64,000 bases of DNA from an uncultured Lachnospiraceae bacterium (GTDB taxonomy: Bacteria; Bacillota; Clostridia; Lachnospirales; Lachnospiraceae): assembly GCA_910578405.1 (NCBI GenBank), contig CAJTQO010000014.1, forward strand, positions 1-64,000, read 5' to 3'. This document shows, piece by piece, positions 44,106 to 52,762 of this stretch. The notes below the pieces were generated by a model. It saw nothing but the letters and a program-made list of their open reading frames with translations, was not told where the DNA came from and made no database searches. The first letter of the stretch is position 1; every line of letters starts with the position of its first letter. A program made the position numbers and the translations under genes.

Positions 44106-45308
44106 ATGCATATGGAGAAGCCAGCGGTTTGCGGCGGAACGCCTGTCAGGGATACAAAGATTTATTATGGACATCAATATATAGATGAAGCGGATGTGCA
44201 GGCAGTGACGGAGGTGCTGCGGCATCATGACCTGACCTGCGGGCCTAAGATTGGGGAACTGGAGAGGAAACTGTGTGAAATCACAGGGGCGAAATATGCG
44301 GTGGCATGCAGCAATGGGACAGCGGCTTTGCACATTGCCTGTCTGGCGGCGGGAGTGGGGAAAGGGGACGAGGTCATTACCACCCCCCTTACCTTTGCCG
44401 CTTCGGCAAACTGTGCTTTGTACTGTGGGGCTAAGCCGGTGTTTGCGGACATTAAGGAAGAAACATACAACATTGATCCCAAAGAGGTGGCGGCTCATAT
44501 AACGGAAAGGACGCGGGCGATAGTGGCTGTGGACTATACCGGACAGTCGGTGGAGGAAGAGGAGCTTCTGGAAATCTGCCGGAAACATCATTTGGCGTTT
44601 ATTGAAGACGGCGCCCATGTGATTGGGACAAAGTACAAGGGGAAGCCAAACGGTTCCATTGCAGATATGACCACATTCAGCTTCCATCCGGTAAAGACTG
44701 TGACCGGGGGGGAAGGCGGCGCAGTGCTGACAAACCATGAAGAATATTATAAGAAACTTCTGCTTTACCGTTCCCATGGCATTACCAGGGAGGAAAGCCT
44801 GTTGGAACGGGAACCGGACGGCCCATGGTATTATGAGCAGATAGCGTTAGGGTACAATTACCGGATGACGGATATCCAGGCGGCGCTGCTGCTTAGTCAG
44901 TTGGATAAGCTGCCGATGTTTTCCGCCAGGAGGAAGGAAATTGTGGCGCGTTATGATGAGGCTTTCCGCAAATTGCCGCAGGTACGGGTGCAGAAGGAGA
45001 TACCGGAATCGGATACGACCAGGCATTTATATATACTACGTCTGGCGCCGGACAAACTGACTATTGGCAGACGGCAGTTTTTTGACGCTTTGGGGGCGGA
45101 AAATATATGTTGTAACGTGCATTATATTCCGACTTACTATTTCCCTTACTATGAACGCCTGGGCTACCGGAAGGGAATCTGCCCGAAAGCGGAAAAGCTG
45201 TATGAGGAAATCATCAGCCTGCCGCTCTATTATGCCATGACGGAGCAGGATGTGGAAGACGTGATACATGCCGTGACAAGAATCGCTTTGTATTATGCGA
45301 AAGAATAG
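44106..45308 (+). CDS. pseC: Pse pathway aminotransferase (DegT/DnrJ/EryC1 family)
   Basis: 400 residues from the ATG at 44106 (AGAAAGG upstream; another ATG two codons later is equally possible). GHQYIDEADVQAV is the usual PseC opening. PLP-binding features: SNGTAALHIA, IEDGAHVIG, and FSFHPVKTVTGGEGG with the Schiff-base Lys. PseC aminates C4 of the PseB product using glutamate. It lies about 150 bases after pseB; the gap has no other gene. Cytosolic homodimer in characterised relatives. Confidence 0.93.
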   Translation: MHMEKPAVCGGTPVRDTKIYYGHQYIDEADVQAVTEVLRHHDLTCGPKIGELERKLCEITGAKYAVACSNGTAALHIACLAAGVGKGDEVITTPLTFAASANCALYCGAKPVFADIKEETYNIDPKEVAAHITERTRAIVAVDYTGQSVEEEELLEICRKHHLAFIEDGAHVIGTKYKGKPNGSIADMTTFSFHPVKTVTGGEGGAVLTNHEEYYKKLLLYRSHGITREESLLEREPDGPWYYEQIALGYNYRMTDIQAALLLSQLDKLPMFSARRKEIVARYDEAFRKLPQVRVQKEIPESDTTRHLYILRLAPDKLTIGRRQFFDALGAENICCNVHYIPTYYFPYYERLGYRKGICPKAEKLYEEIISLPLYYAMTEQDVEDVIHAVTRIALYYAKE

Positions 45309-45374
45309 CTACGGTTTGGCGGGAGTGTTTTTGCATTCCGGCGAAGGAAGAGCGGAATTGGAATAGGAGGAAGC

Positions 45375-46403
45375 ATGAAGCTGAGCATTATTGTTCCGGT
45401 TTATAATATGGCGGCGGATGGAAAACTGGAATATTGTCTGGAATCGCTTGTGAAGCAGACGATAAGGGATTATGAGATTATTGCGGTGGATGATTGTTCT
45501 TCCGACAGTTCCTTTTCCATTTTGCAAAAATATGAGGCGCGGTACCCGGATAAATTCCGTGCCGTGCATTCGGAGGTGAACAAGCATCAGGGCGGGGCGA
45601 AAAATATAGGCTTGAAACTGGCGCAGGGAGACTGGATAGGTTTTATAGACAGTGATGATTGGATTACAGAAGATATGTATGAACGTCTTGTGAGGCGGGC
45701 TGAGGAAACAGGGGCTGACCTGGCGGGATGCGACTATTGCCTGACGAAGGAGCATTCCATGAAAATAGGGCAGACAGTTCCCAATAATAAGGCCAGCCAG
45801 GCGGGGGTTTTGGACGATGAAAAAAGGCGGAGCCTGATTTTGGACGGGGGGAGCCTGGTGGTAAAAATATTCCGCCGTTCCATGATTCTGGAGCATGGGC
45901 TTTGGTTTCCGGAACATATTTTTTATGAGGACAATGCTTTGGGCAATTCCTATCTGGTGTTGGCGCAGCGTTTTGAATATATCGGGGAACCGATGTATTA
46001 CTATTACCAGCATGATATGTCTACGGTGCATACCATTTCGGAAAAGAGGTGTGAAGACCGTATGGAGGCAGGGCGGCTGATGTTAGGGGAAGCAAAAAGG
46101 CATGGGTATTTTGAGGCATACAAACAGGAACTGGAATATAGTTTCACGCTTTTATTTTACATTAATACATTATTTACCTATGTGGCCGGTGTGGGCAGGA
46201 TAAAACATCGTTTTGTAAAGGCAATGGGAAAGGAAATGAAACAGACTTTTCCGGACTTTGAAAAAAATCCGTATTATCAGGAGCGCACTCATGCAGAGGA
46301 AAAAAAGCTGATTCATATGCAGCAGCAGTCTACGTTGCTGTTTTTGATTTATTACAAATTGTTGTGGACGTACCGGAGATGGCGCAAGTCACGGAAGGGA
46401 TAA
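45375..46403 (+). CDS. Glycosyltransferase family 2
   Basis: 342 residues. GT-A marks: LSIIVPVYNMA, IAVDDCSSDSSF, HQGGAKNIGLKLAQG, and FIDSDDWITE (D-x-D). FYEDNALGNSYL supplies the acceptor-side acidic pair. Placed between pseC and the PLP-PseG fusion gene, so it likely acts in building the same glycan. AATAGGAGGAAGC precedes the ATG, and the preceding GCGGAATTGGAAT resembles part of the leader repeats of this locus. Confidence 0.87.
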   Translation: MKLSIIVPVYNMAADGKLEYCLESLVKQTIRDYEIIAVDDCSSDSSFSILQKYEARYPDKFRAVHSEVNKHQGGAKNIGLKLAQGDWIGFIDSDDWITEDMYERLVRRAEETGADLAGCDYCLTKEHSMKIGQTVPNNKASQAGVLDDEKRRSLILDGGSLVVKIFRRSMILEHGLWFPEHIFYEDNALGNSYLVLAQRFEYIGEPMYYYYQHDMSTVHTISEKRCEDRMEAGRLMLGEAKRHGYFEAYKQELEYSFTLLFYINTLFTYVAGVGRIKHRFVKAMGKEMKQTFPDFEKNPYYQERTHAEEKKLIHMQQQSTLLFLIYYKLLWTYRRWRKSRKG

Positions 46404-46428
46404 ACGGGCAAAGGCGCGGGAAGGGGGC

Positions 46429-48789
46429 ATGGATTTGGAAATCGGAAGCATCTATGAAATGAATCCGGCCTTTGCGGGAATGGAAGCCGGGGATGGCAAA
46501 GCAGTCGCAGCCGTGGGAGATTGCGGGCATACGCTTGCTTTGGCAGAGGTGAAAAAATACGGAAAGGAACATTGCGTTTATACGGGTTCATGCAGGGAAG
46601 CCATCGCATTGGCGCTTAGGAGTCTGGAGCGGCGGCCGGAAAAGACGGCCAGGCGTTGTCTTTTGCCCGCATATATGTGTGATACGGTTTTTCTTCCTTT
46701 TGTACGGGCTGGATGGGAAATCTTTTTTTACCATGTGGACAAAAAGCTGCAGCCGGAGATAGGGGAACTGCGCCGCTTGATGGAGGAGGTTAGGCCGGGA
46801 CTGGCATTTATCCATTCCTATTACGGCGTAGACACATGGAAGGCGGCAAGAGGGCTGATTGCAAAGTGGAAGCGGCAGGGGGTATGCATTATGGAGGATG
46901 TGACCCAGTCGTATTATTTGGAAGGCGTTGGCACAGAGGCGGATTATGTGGTAGGGAGTCTGCGGAAGTGGTATCCGGTCCCGGATGGGGGTTTTATGGC
47001 TTCCAGAGAGGAAATTCCTGCGGACTGGCTGGAGGAACCTGCAGACTATATTCCGGTGCGGATAGAGGCTTTGACGGAGAAGTGGGCGTATTTGAAGGAG
47101 CGGACGCCCATGGAGGAAAAGAAAGAGAGGAAGGCCGGATTTTTAAAGAGAAACAGGGAAGCGGAAGAGAGATTGGAGCAGTATACCGGGATAAGCGGGA
47201 TTTCCCAAGTGGCGGCACGGATTTTGCGCGATGTGGATGAGGGGGAGGCAAAAGCGCGCAGAGGCCGGAACTATCGGTATTTGTATGAAAAATTGTGTGG
47301 CAAAACACAGTTTACGCCTATGTTGGATGGCGCGGAATCCGGGCAGGGGGCGGCGCCGCTGTATTTTGCAGTTTACGTAAGGGAGCGGGACAGGCTGCAG
47401 GCATTTTTGACGGCGCATGATATTTACGCCCCTGTGCTTTGGCCAATAGGCAATGAAAATAAAGGCTTATTAACGGCAGAGGAGGCATATATTTACGGGC
47501 ATATGCTGGCGCTTCCCATAGACCAGAGGTATGGGCTGGCGCAGATGGAGCGTATTGCGGATGTAATGGAGGAGTATGAGCGGCAGACGAACGGTGCGGA
47601 TGGAGTGGGGCGCCCGGCGGTTGGCGGACAGTTGATTGGCATTCGTGCGGATGCCAATGAGATAATAGCGACAGGGCATATTATGCGTTGCATTACGATA
47701 GCGAAGCAGTTAAAGAGAATGGGAAACCGGGTGATTTTCTTTACGGCGGACGCTTATGGCTCTGAGTGGCTGGCGCAGGCTGGGATGGAGACAATCTGCC
47801 TCCACAGTGAATGGAACCATATGGAGCGGGAACTTCCGCGGCTGCGTGAGGAATTGAAAAGGACAGGCTGTCGGAAACTGCTGGTGGATTCTTACCAGGC
47901 AAATGCGCAATATTTTGAAAAGCTGCGTGATTTATGCAGGCTGGTTTATATAGATGATTGTTTTGACGGTGTTTATCCGGTGGATTTGCTTATTAATTAT
48001 AATGCGTATTATGTACGTTTTCCTTATGAAAAGGTTTATAAGGAGAGGACAACGCTTTTACTTGGAACGGCTTATGCGCCGCTTCGAGAGGAATTTGGAC
48101 GGCGTATTCCCGTAGAGGGATATGATTTGCATAAGCCGCAGGCAGGGCAGGAGGCGCAGGCGCCGCACAGGATTTTGCCAGAGCCGGAAGCGGCAGGGGA
48201 ACAGGGCGGGAAGCGGCTTCCGCCTGTGCAGGCTCAAAAAGAGGCGCGGAAGGCGCTGGCAGGAAAGCAGACGCTGTTAAGCGCAGGGGGCGGTGATCAA
48301 TCTAACGCTCTTTTGGGGATTTTGGAAGAAGCGGTAAAGGACAGGGAGCTGCAGGACGTAATTTTCCATACGGTAGTTGGGAAATTCCATAAGAGCAGGG
48401 AAAAGATGGAAAGGCTGGCGGCAGCTTATCCCAATATCCGCCTGCATGAAAACGTAACGGATATGGCAGGGTTAATGGAGAAATGCAGTGCGGCGGTTTC
48501 CGCAGCGGGAACTATGCTGTTTGAATTAAGCGCCATGGGGGTGCCTGCCGTTTTTTTTGTAAGTGCGGATAACCAGCAGTACGACAGTGAATTTTTCGCC
48601 AAAGAAGAAAGGATGCTGTTTGCAGGGGATATCAGGACAAACAGGGAAAAATGCATCGGGGAAATATGCCGCGGCATAAAGAAGATTCTTCTGGATGAGG
48701 AGCTGCAAAAGCGTATGAAAGCGGCGCTGCAGAAAGTAACGGATGGCAAGGGGGCGCAGCGGATTGCCCAGGCTGTTGCAGAGCTGTAG
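46429..48789 (+). CDS. pseG: Fusion: DegT-like PLP enzyme + PseG UDP-sugar hydrolase
   Basis: 786 residues, two full domains. Residues 1-385 resemble DegT-family aminotransferases: CREAIALALRSLE, MEDVTQSYYLEG (Asp157, Gln160) and GSLRKWYPVPDGGF with Lys180 in the Schiff-base position. Residues about 402-786 are PseG-like: RADANEIIATGHIMRC carries the catalytic His417 expected of PseG, VYIDDCFDGVYPVDLLINYNA, LLSAGGGDQSNALLGIL, and AAGTMLFELSAMGVP are GT28-fold motifs of the family. PseG removes UDP from the 2,4-diacetamido sugar before condensation. A Gln/Ala/Pro-rich insert lies at about 565-612. The role of the PLP domain is unknown; pathway aminotransfer is already covered by PseC. Confidence 0.85.
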   Translation: MDLEIGSIYEMNPAFAGMEAGDGKAVAAVGDCGHTLALAEVKKYGKEHCVYTGSCREAIALALRSLERRPEKTARRCLLPAYMCDTVFLPFVRAGWEIFFYHVDKKLQPEIGELRRLMEEVRPGLAFIHSYYGVDTWKAARGLIAKWKRQGVCIMEDVTQSYYLEGVGTEADYVVGSLRKWYPVPDGGFMASREEIPADWLEEPADYIPVRIEALTEKWAYLKERTPMEEKKERKAGFLKRNREAEERLEQYTGISGISQVAARILRDVDEGEAKARRGRNYRYLYEKLCGKTQFTPMLDGAESGQGAAPLYFAVYVRERDRLQAFLTAHDIYAPVLWPIGNENKGLLTAEEAYIYGHMLALPIDQRYGLAQMERIADVMEEYERQTNGADGVGRPAVGGQLIGIRADANEIIATGHIMRCITIAKQLKRMGNRVIFFTADAYGSEWLAQAGMETICLHSEWNHMERELPRLREELKRTGCRKLLVDSYQANAQYFEKLRDLCRLVYIDDCFDGVYPVDLLINYNAYYVRFPYEKVYKERTTLLLGTAYAPLREEFGRRIPVEGYDLHKPQAGQEAQAPHRILPEPEAAGEQGGKRLPPVQAQKEARKALAGKQTLLSAGGGDQSNALLGILEEAVKDRELQDVIFHTVVGKFHKSREKMERLAAAYPNIRLHENVTDMAGLMEKCSAAVSAAGTMLFELSAMGVPAVFFVSADNQQYDSEFFAKEERMLFAGDIRTNREKCIGEICRGIKKILLDEELQKRMKAALQKVTDGKGAQRIAQAVAEL

Positions 48790-48858
48790 TGAGGGGACGC
48801 CGGGCATAAAACGGGATTTGGCTTTGCCGACAGCAGAGAAGCGGGAAAGGAAGATAGG

Positions 48859-49563
48859 ATGGGAGCAATAGCGATTATAACTGCCCGTGGCGGGAGTAAA
48901 AGAATACCGGGGAAGAATAAGAAGGAATTTTTGGGAAAGCCGATTCTTTGCTATTCCATAGAAGCCGCTCTGGCTTCCGGCATATTTGAAGAGGTTATGG
49001 TTTCCACGGACGATGAGGAAATTGCAAAGATAGCAAGGAAGGCCGGGGCGGCTACGCCCTTTATGAGAAGCGAAGCCACAGCCAATGACTTTGCCACAAC
49101 GGACGACGTGTTAATGGAGGTATTGGAGGAATACGAAAGACGGGGCAGGGTGTTTGAGTATATGGCATGTATTTATCCCACAGCTCCCTTTGTGACGGCG
49201 CAGAAGTTAAGGGACGCAATGGCGCTTTTAATAGAAAAGGATGCTTCCGGCGTTATGCCCGTGGTATGTTTTTCCTTTCCGCCTCAGAGAGGCATGGTGG
49301 TGAAGGAAGGCAGGCTGCAGTACCGCTATCCGGAAAATGCCATGAAGCGGTCGCAGGATTTGGAAAAAATGTACCATGACTGCGGACAGTTTTATTGTTA
49401 TCATGTAGAGCGTTACCGGGCATGCAGGGGGGATTTGCCAGACGGCTATGTGCCAATGGACATACCGGAAACAGAGGTGCAGGACATAGACAACCCCCTG
49501 GATTGGAAACTGGCGGAAATCAAATACCAGATGATGGCGGATGCGCATCTGGAACAGGAATAA
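48859..49563 (+). CDS. pseF: CMP-pseudaminic acid synthetase
   Basis: 234 residues. Cytidylyltransferase motifs: IITARGGSKRIPGKN at the N-terminus binds CTP, ILCYSIEAALASG, VSTDDEEIAKIA, IYPTAPF, and DIDNPLDWKLAEI near the C-terminus. The RSQDLEKMYHDCGQFY segment is characteristic of PseF over NeuA. It activates pseudaminic acid as the CMP-sugar for the transferase. AGGAAGATAGG precedes the ATG. Its last eight codons (49540-49563) lie inside the first unit of the tandem repeat array that follows. Confidence 0.92.
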   Translation: MGAIAIITARGGSKRIPGKNKKEFLGKPILCYSIEAALASGIFEEVMVSTDDEEIAKIARKAGAATPFMRSEATANDFATTDDVLMEVLEEYERRGRVFEYMACIYPTAPFVTAQKLRDAMALLIEKDASGVMPVVCFSFPPQRGMVVKEGRLQYRYPENAMKRSQDLEKMYHDCGQFYCYHVERYRACRGDLPDGYVPMDIPETEVQDIDNPLDWKLAEIKYQMMADAHLEQE

Positions 49564-49840
49564 ACAAACAGCATCTGCCCAGGGAATGAAGGAAGAGCGT
49601 GCGTGCGCGTTGCGGCAGGAGGAGTTTCCAAGGGAGGGGCATGAATAGGGCGGATGCGGAACAGGAATAAACAAACAGCATCCGCCCAGGGAATGGAAGG
49701 AAGAGCGTGCGTGCGCGTTGCGGCAGGGGGAGCTTCCAAGGAAGGGGCATGAATAGGGCGGATGCGGAACAGGAATAAATAAACAGCATCCGCCCAGGGA
49801 ATAGAGGGGGCATGAGTGGAGCGGATGCGCAACTGGAATG
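49541..49840 (+). repeat. 107-108 bp tandem repeat array between pseF and pseI
   Basis: GGAACAGGAATAAA starts at 49551, 49658 and 49766 (periods 107 and 108). Two full units and a third partial unit of about 75 bases are present; the first differs most. Each carries GCATCCGCCC (49678, 49786; one mismatch at 49571), exactly complementary to GGGCGGATGC (49648, 49756). GCGTGCGTGCGCGTTGCGG lies in the middle of units 1 and 2. The gap holds no separate gene. Confidence 0.92.
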
Positions 49841-49851
49841 AGGAAAAACAG

Positions 49852-50904
49852 ATGGAAAGAAAGTTGAAAATAGGAAACCGTTATATCGGGGAGGGGGAGG
49901 CAACCTTTATGGTAGCCGAGCTATCAGCCAACCATTTGCAGGATTACCACCGGGCGGAGGAGTTGGTTCATGCGGCGAAGGAAGCTGGGGCTGACGCCGT
50001 TAAACTGCAGACATACACGTCGGATACGATTACGATGGACTGCGATAATGATTATTTCCGGATTAAGCAGGGGACGATTTGGGATGGGACTACGTTTTAT
50101 AAACTGTATCAGGAAGCCTATACGCCCTGGGAGTGGCAGCCTAAGCTGATGGAGCTGGCCAATGGGTTGGGAATGGAGTGTTTTTCTTCTCCCTTTGATT
50201 TTACGGCGGTGGATTTTATGGAAGAAATAGGGATGCCGGCTTATAAGGTGGCATCTTTTGAGATACAGGATATTCCTTTGATACGTAAAATTGCAAGGCT
50301 GGGGAAGCCGGTAATTATGGCCACGGGCATTGCTTACCTGGAAGATATTGATAGGGCAGTGAAGGTATGCCGGGAAGAAGGGAATGAACAGATTATTCTG
50401 TTAAAATGCACTTCCACATACCCAACGCCATATGAAGATATGAATATAAAGGTAATCCCCCATATGGCGGAGGCGTTTAACTGTCTGACCGGGTTGTCGG
50501 ATCACAGTATGGGAACGGCAGTGGCAGTGGCCAGCGTGGCATTGGGCGCAAGGATGATAGAAAAGCATTTTACCCTTGCACGGGCGGACGGCGGGCCGGA
50601 TGCAGCTTTTTCCATGGAACCTGCCGAATTTAAGAAGATGACAGAGGAAGTGCGTATTGTGGAGAAAGCATTGGGCAGTGTCACCTATCAGTTGACGGAC
50701 AAACAGGAAAAAAGCCGGGAAGAGGGAAGGTCGCTGTTTGTAGTGAAGGATATGAAAGCAGGGGATGTTTTCACGGAGGAAAATGTGCGTTCTATCCGTC
50801 CGGCCTTTGGTTTGCCGCCAAGACATTATGAGGAAACGCTGGGCAAGAAAGCGCGTGTGGATATCAGGCGGGGGACGCCGCTTTCCTGGGAGCATGTGGA
50901 ATAG
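49852..50904 (+). CDS. pseI: Pseudaminic acid synthase (NeuB-like, with SAF domain)
   Basis: 350 residues from the ATG at 49852 (TGAGGA upstream; an ATG 12 codons earlier lies in repeat-derived sequence). TIM barrel: FMVAELSANH, DAVKLQTYTSDTIT, FSSPFDFTAVDFM, YKVASFEI, MATGIAY, LKCTSTYPTPYEDMN, GLSDHSMG, EKHFTLARADGGPDAAFS. The last about 65 residues are an antifreeze-like SAF domain. PseI condenses the 6-deoxy-diacetamido-altrose with phosphoenolpyruvate to pseudaminic acid. ANH and TIT-DC motifs separate it from NeuB. Confidence 0.94.
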   Translation: MERKLKIGNRYIGEGEATFMVAELSANHLQDYHRAEELVHAAKEAGADAVKLQTYTSDTITMDCDNDYFRIKQGTIWDGTTFYKLYQEAYTPWEWQPKLMELANGLGMECFSSPFDFTAVDFMEEIGMPAYKVASFEIQDIPLIRKIARLGKPVIMATGIAYLEDIDRAVKVCREEGNEQIILLKCTSTYPTPYEDMNIKVIPHMAEAFNCLTGLSDHSMGTAVAVASVALGARMIEKHFTLARADGGPDAAFSMEPAEFKKMTEEVRIVEKALGSVTYQLTDKQEKSREEGRSLFVVKDMKAGDVFTEENVRSIRPAFGLPPRHYEETLGKKARVDIRRGTPLSWEHVE

Positions 50905-50973
50905 CATAGAAGACGGCGTTTTTGCGTAAGCAATTCCCAACAGTTTCTTAAGAATAGGTGGGTGAATTTGGCA

Positions 50974-52329
50974 ATGGAAAAGAAGATGATGATTTTGGGC
51001 GCCAGCGCTTTGCAGACGCCAGCCATTAAGAAAGCAAAGGAATTGGGGTACCAGGTAATCGCTGTGGATTATGATAAAGATGCGGTGGGCTTTGCATTGG
51101 CGGATGTAAAGCTGGTGGTCAGCACCATGGACTTAGAAGAGGTTTATAGGCAGGCGCTGCATTACCGGCCGGAGGTGGTTCTTACTTCCGCCAGCGACGG
51201 CCCGGTGCGGACAGCGGCATATGTAAATGAAAAGTTGGGAAAACGGCCGGATTTGTCTTATGCGGATTCTTTCTGCGCCACGGTAAAAAGCGATATGAGA
51301 AGACGTTTGGAAGAGAACGGGGTACCGATTCCTAAATACTATGCCGTAGAGGATTTTGCCGGGTTTTGCGAGGCTGTGGAACGCCTGGGCGGATATTGCA
51401 TAGTTAAACCTGCGGATAATGCGGGAAGCCGTGGAGTAACGCTGTTGGACAAAAGAAGGAGCGTTATGCAGCGGATGGACGAGGAAGGGCGGCAGGAAGG
51501 AAGAAAGGAGGGCCAGGGCTTCTGCGCGGATAAGGATGGGGCAGACGGGCTTTTCGGAACAGGGAATGCTGTGGCCGGCCAGGGCGGTGAAAGAGCCGGG
51601 GGCTTGGAAGCCGGGCTGGACGAAAAGGAATTGGAAGAAGTTTATGCATATAGCAGGAGCCATTCCAGGAATGGAATCGTGATGGTAGAGGAGTTTATGA
51701 CAGGGCCGGAGGTGAGTGTGGAGGCTTTGACCGTGGAGGGGGAAACCAGCATCGTTACGGTGACGGATAAGCGCATTACCCCACCGCCTTATTTTGTGGA
51801 GCTGGCCCACTGTGAACCAAGTATGCTGGAAGAGGGGATATTGGAGCGGATACGGCAGGTGGCTTTGCAGGCAGTCCGGGCAATCCGGCTGCAAAACGGG
51901 CCTTCCCACACGGAAATTAAGGTCACGCCAAAGGGGCCAAAGGTGGTGGAACTGGCAGCCAGGCTGGGGGGGGATTTTATCACTTCCAAGCTGGTGCCGC
52001 TTTCCACTGGCGTGGATTTGGTGGGCGCTTCGGTGGAGCTGGCGGCAGGACAGAAAACGGATATACGACCCAAATGGCAGCGGGGGGCAGCGATACATTT
52101 TATTCCTGCCAAGGAGGGCGTGATACGAAGGATTTTTGTGCCGGAGGAGGCGTATGGGCTGGAAGGCGTGGAAGAGGTGGTATTTTATAAGAAAGCAGGG
52201 GAGCGGGCAGCGGGGATAAAATCCAGCAATGACCGTGTGGGACATATTATTACCAGTGCGGATACGCCAAAGAAAGCGATGGAAACAGGGGAAAAAGTTT
52301 TACGCCTAATCCAGGTGGAATGGGAATAA
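50974..52329 (+). CDS. ATP-grasp ligase
   Basis: About 451 residues (a GTG four codons upstream is possible). PreATP-grasp domain MMILGASALQTPAIKKAKELGYQV, then the ATP-grasp fold with YCIVKPADNAGSRGV (ATP loop), MVEEFMTGPEVSVEAL (metal/ATP), HTEIKV and VVELAARLGGDFI. Such ligases form amide or ester bonds from acyl-phosphates. A Gly/Glu-rich low-complexity insert of about 55 residues (about 170-225) interrupts the B subdomain. In this position it may acylate or aminoacylate the nonulosonic acid or a precursor, but no substrate can be read from the sequence. Confidence 0.85.
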   Translation: MEKKMMILGASALQTPAIKKAKELGYQVIAVDYDKDAVGFALADVKLVVSTMDLEEVYRQALHYRPEVVLTSASDGPVRTAAYVNEKLGKRPDLSYADSFCATVKSDMRRRLEENGVPIPKYYAVEDFAGFCEAVERLGGYCIVKPADNAGSRGVTLLDKRRSVMQRMDEEGRQEGRKEGQGFCADKDGADGLFGTGNAVAGQGGERAGGLEAGLDEKELEEVYAYSRSHSRNGIVMVEEFMTGPEVSVEALTVEGETSIVTVTDKRITPPPYFVELAHCEPSMLEEGILERIRQVALQAVRAIRLQNGPSHTEIKVTPKGPKVVELAARLGGDFITSKLVPLSTGVDLVGASVELAAGQKTDIRPKWQRGAAIHFIPAKEGVIRRIFVPEEAYGLEGVEEVVFYKKAGERAAGIKSSNDRVGHIITSADTPKKAMETGEKVLRLIQVEWE

Positions 52330-52410
52330 AAAGCCGCCGGATATCCAGATGAAAACGGCAATTACGCAGAGGAAGACAATAAAACGGAAGGGTTGATAGG
52401 AGGACGGTTT

Positions 52411-52593
52411 ATGAAACGTTTTGAAAAAGTTTATAAACAGGGAACGATGGAGGTAACTGAGATATGGGTTGACACGGAAACAGGCGTGAATTACGTGTTT
52501 CACAAAGATGGATACGCGGGGGGCTTTACGCCATTATTGGATAAAGAAGGAAAAACGGTCGTTACGCATGAAGCAAAAACAGTGAGATTGTAA
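52411..52593 (+). CDS. Small DUF6440-like protein
   Basis: 60 residues from the ATG at 52411 with AGGAGG upstream. RFEKVYKQGTMEVTEIWVD, TGVNYVFHKDGYAGGFTPLLD match the DUF6440 pattern of short beta-rich cytosolic proteins widespread in Firmicutes. No catalytic motif, signal or membrane segment. Function unknown. Position between the ATP-grasp and GT52-like genes may be incidental. Confidence 0.75.
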   Translation: MKRFEKVYKQGTMEVTEIWVDTETGVNYVFHKDGYAGGFTPLLDKEGKTVVTHEAKTVRL

Positions 52594-52762
52594 AGTTTCA
52601 TTTGCTCAGCCGATTTTGTTTCGTTTAAGCGGTAACGTATAAACATAAAGTTAAAATGGAAAGTTTCGATTGGAAAGAAAGCGGCGCCGGCGGAAAACGA
52701 AAGCGTAGAGCAGCGGGGCGCAAGGAGGCGGCCTGCGGCAGGATGGGGGCAGTAAAAAGAAA

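Noticed and set aside
49541..49840. CRISPR-like array
   Set aside because: Units are 107-108 bp and directly joined, with no short repeats separated by unique spacers and no cas genes nearby.
51133..52245. 370-codon minus-strand open frame opposite the ATP-grasp gene
   Set aside because: The sense strand encodes clear ATP-grasp motifs; the antisense product has no recognisable domain.
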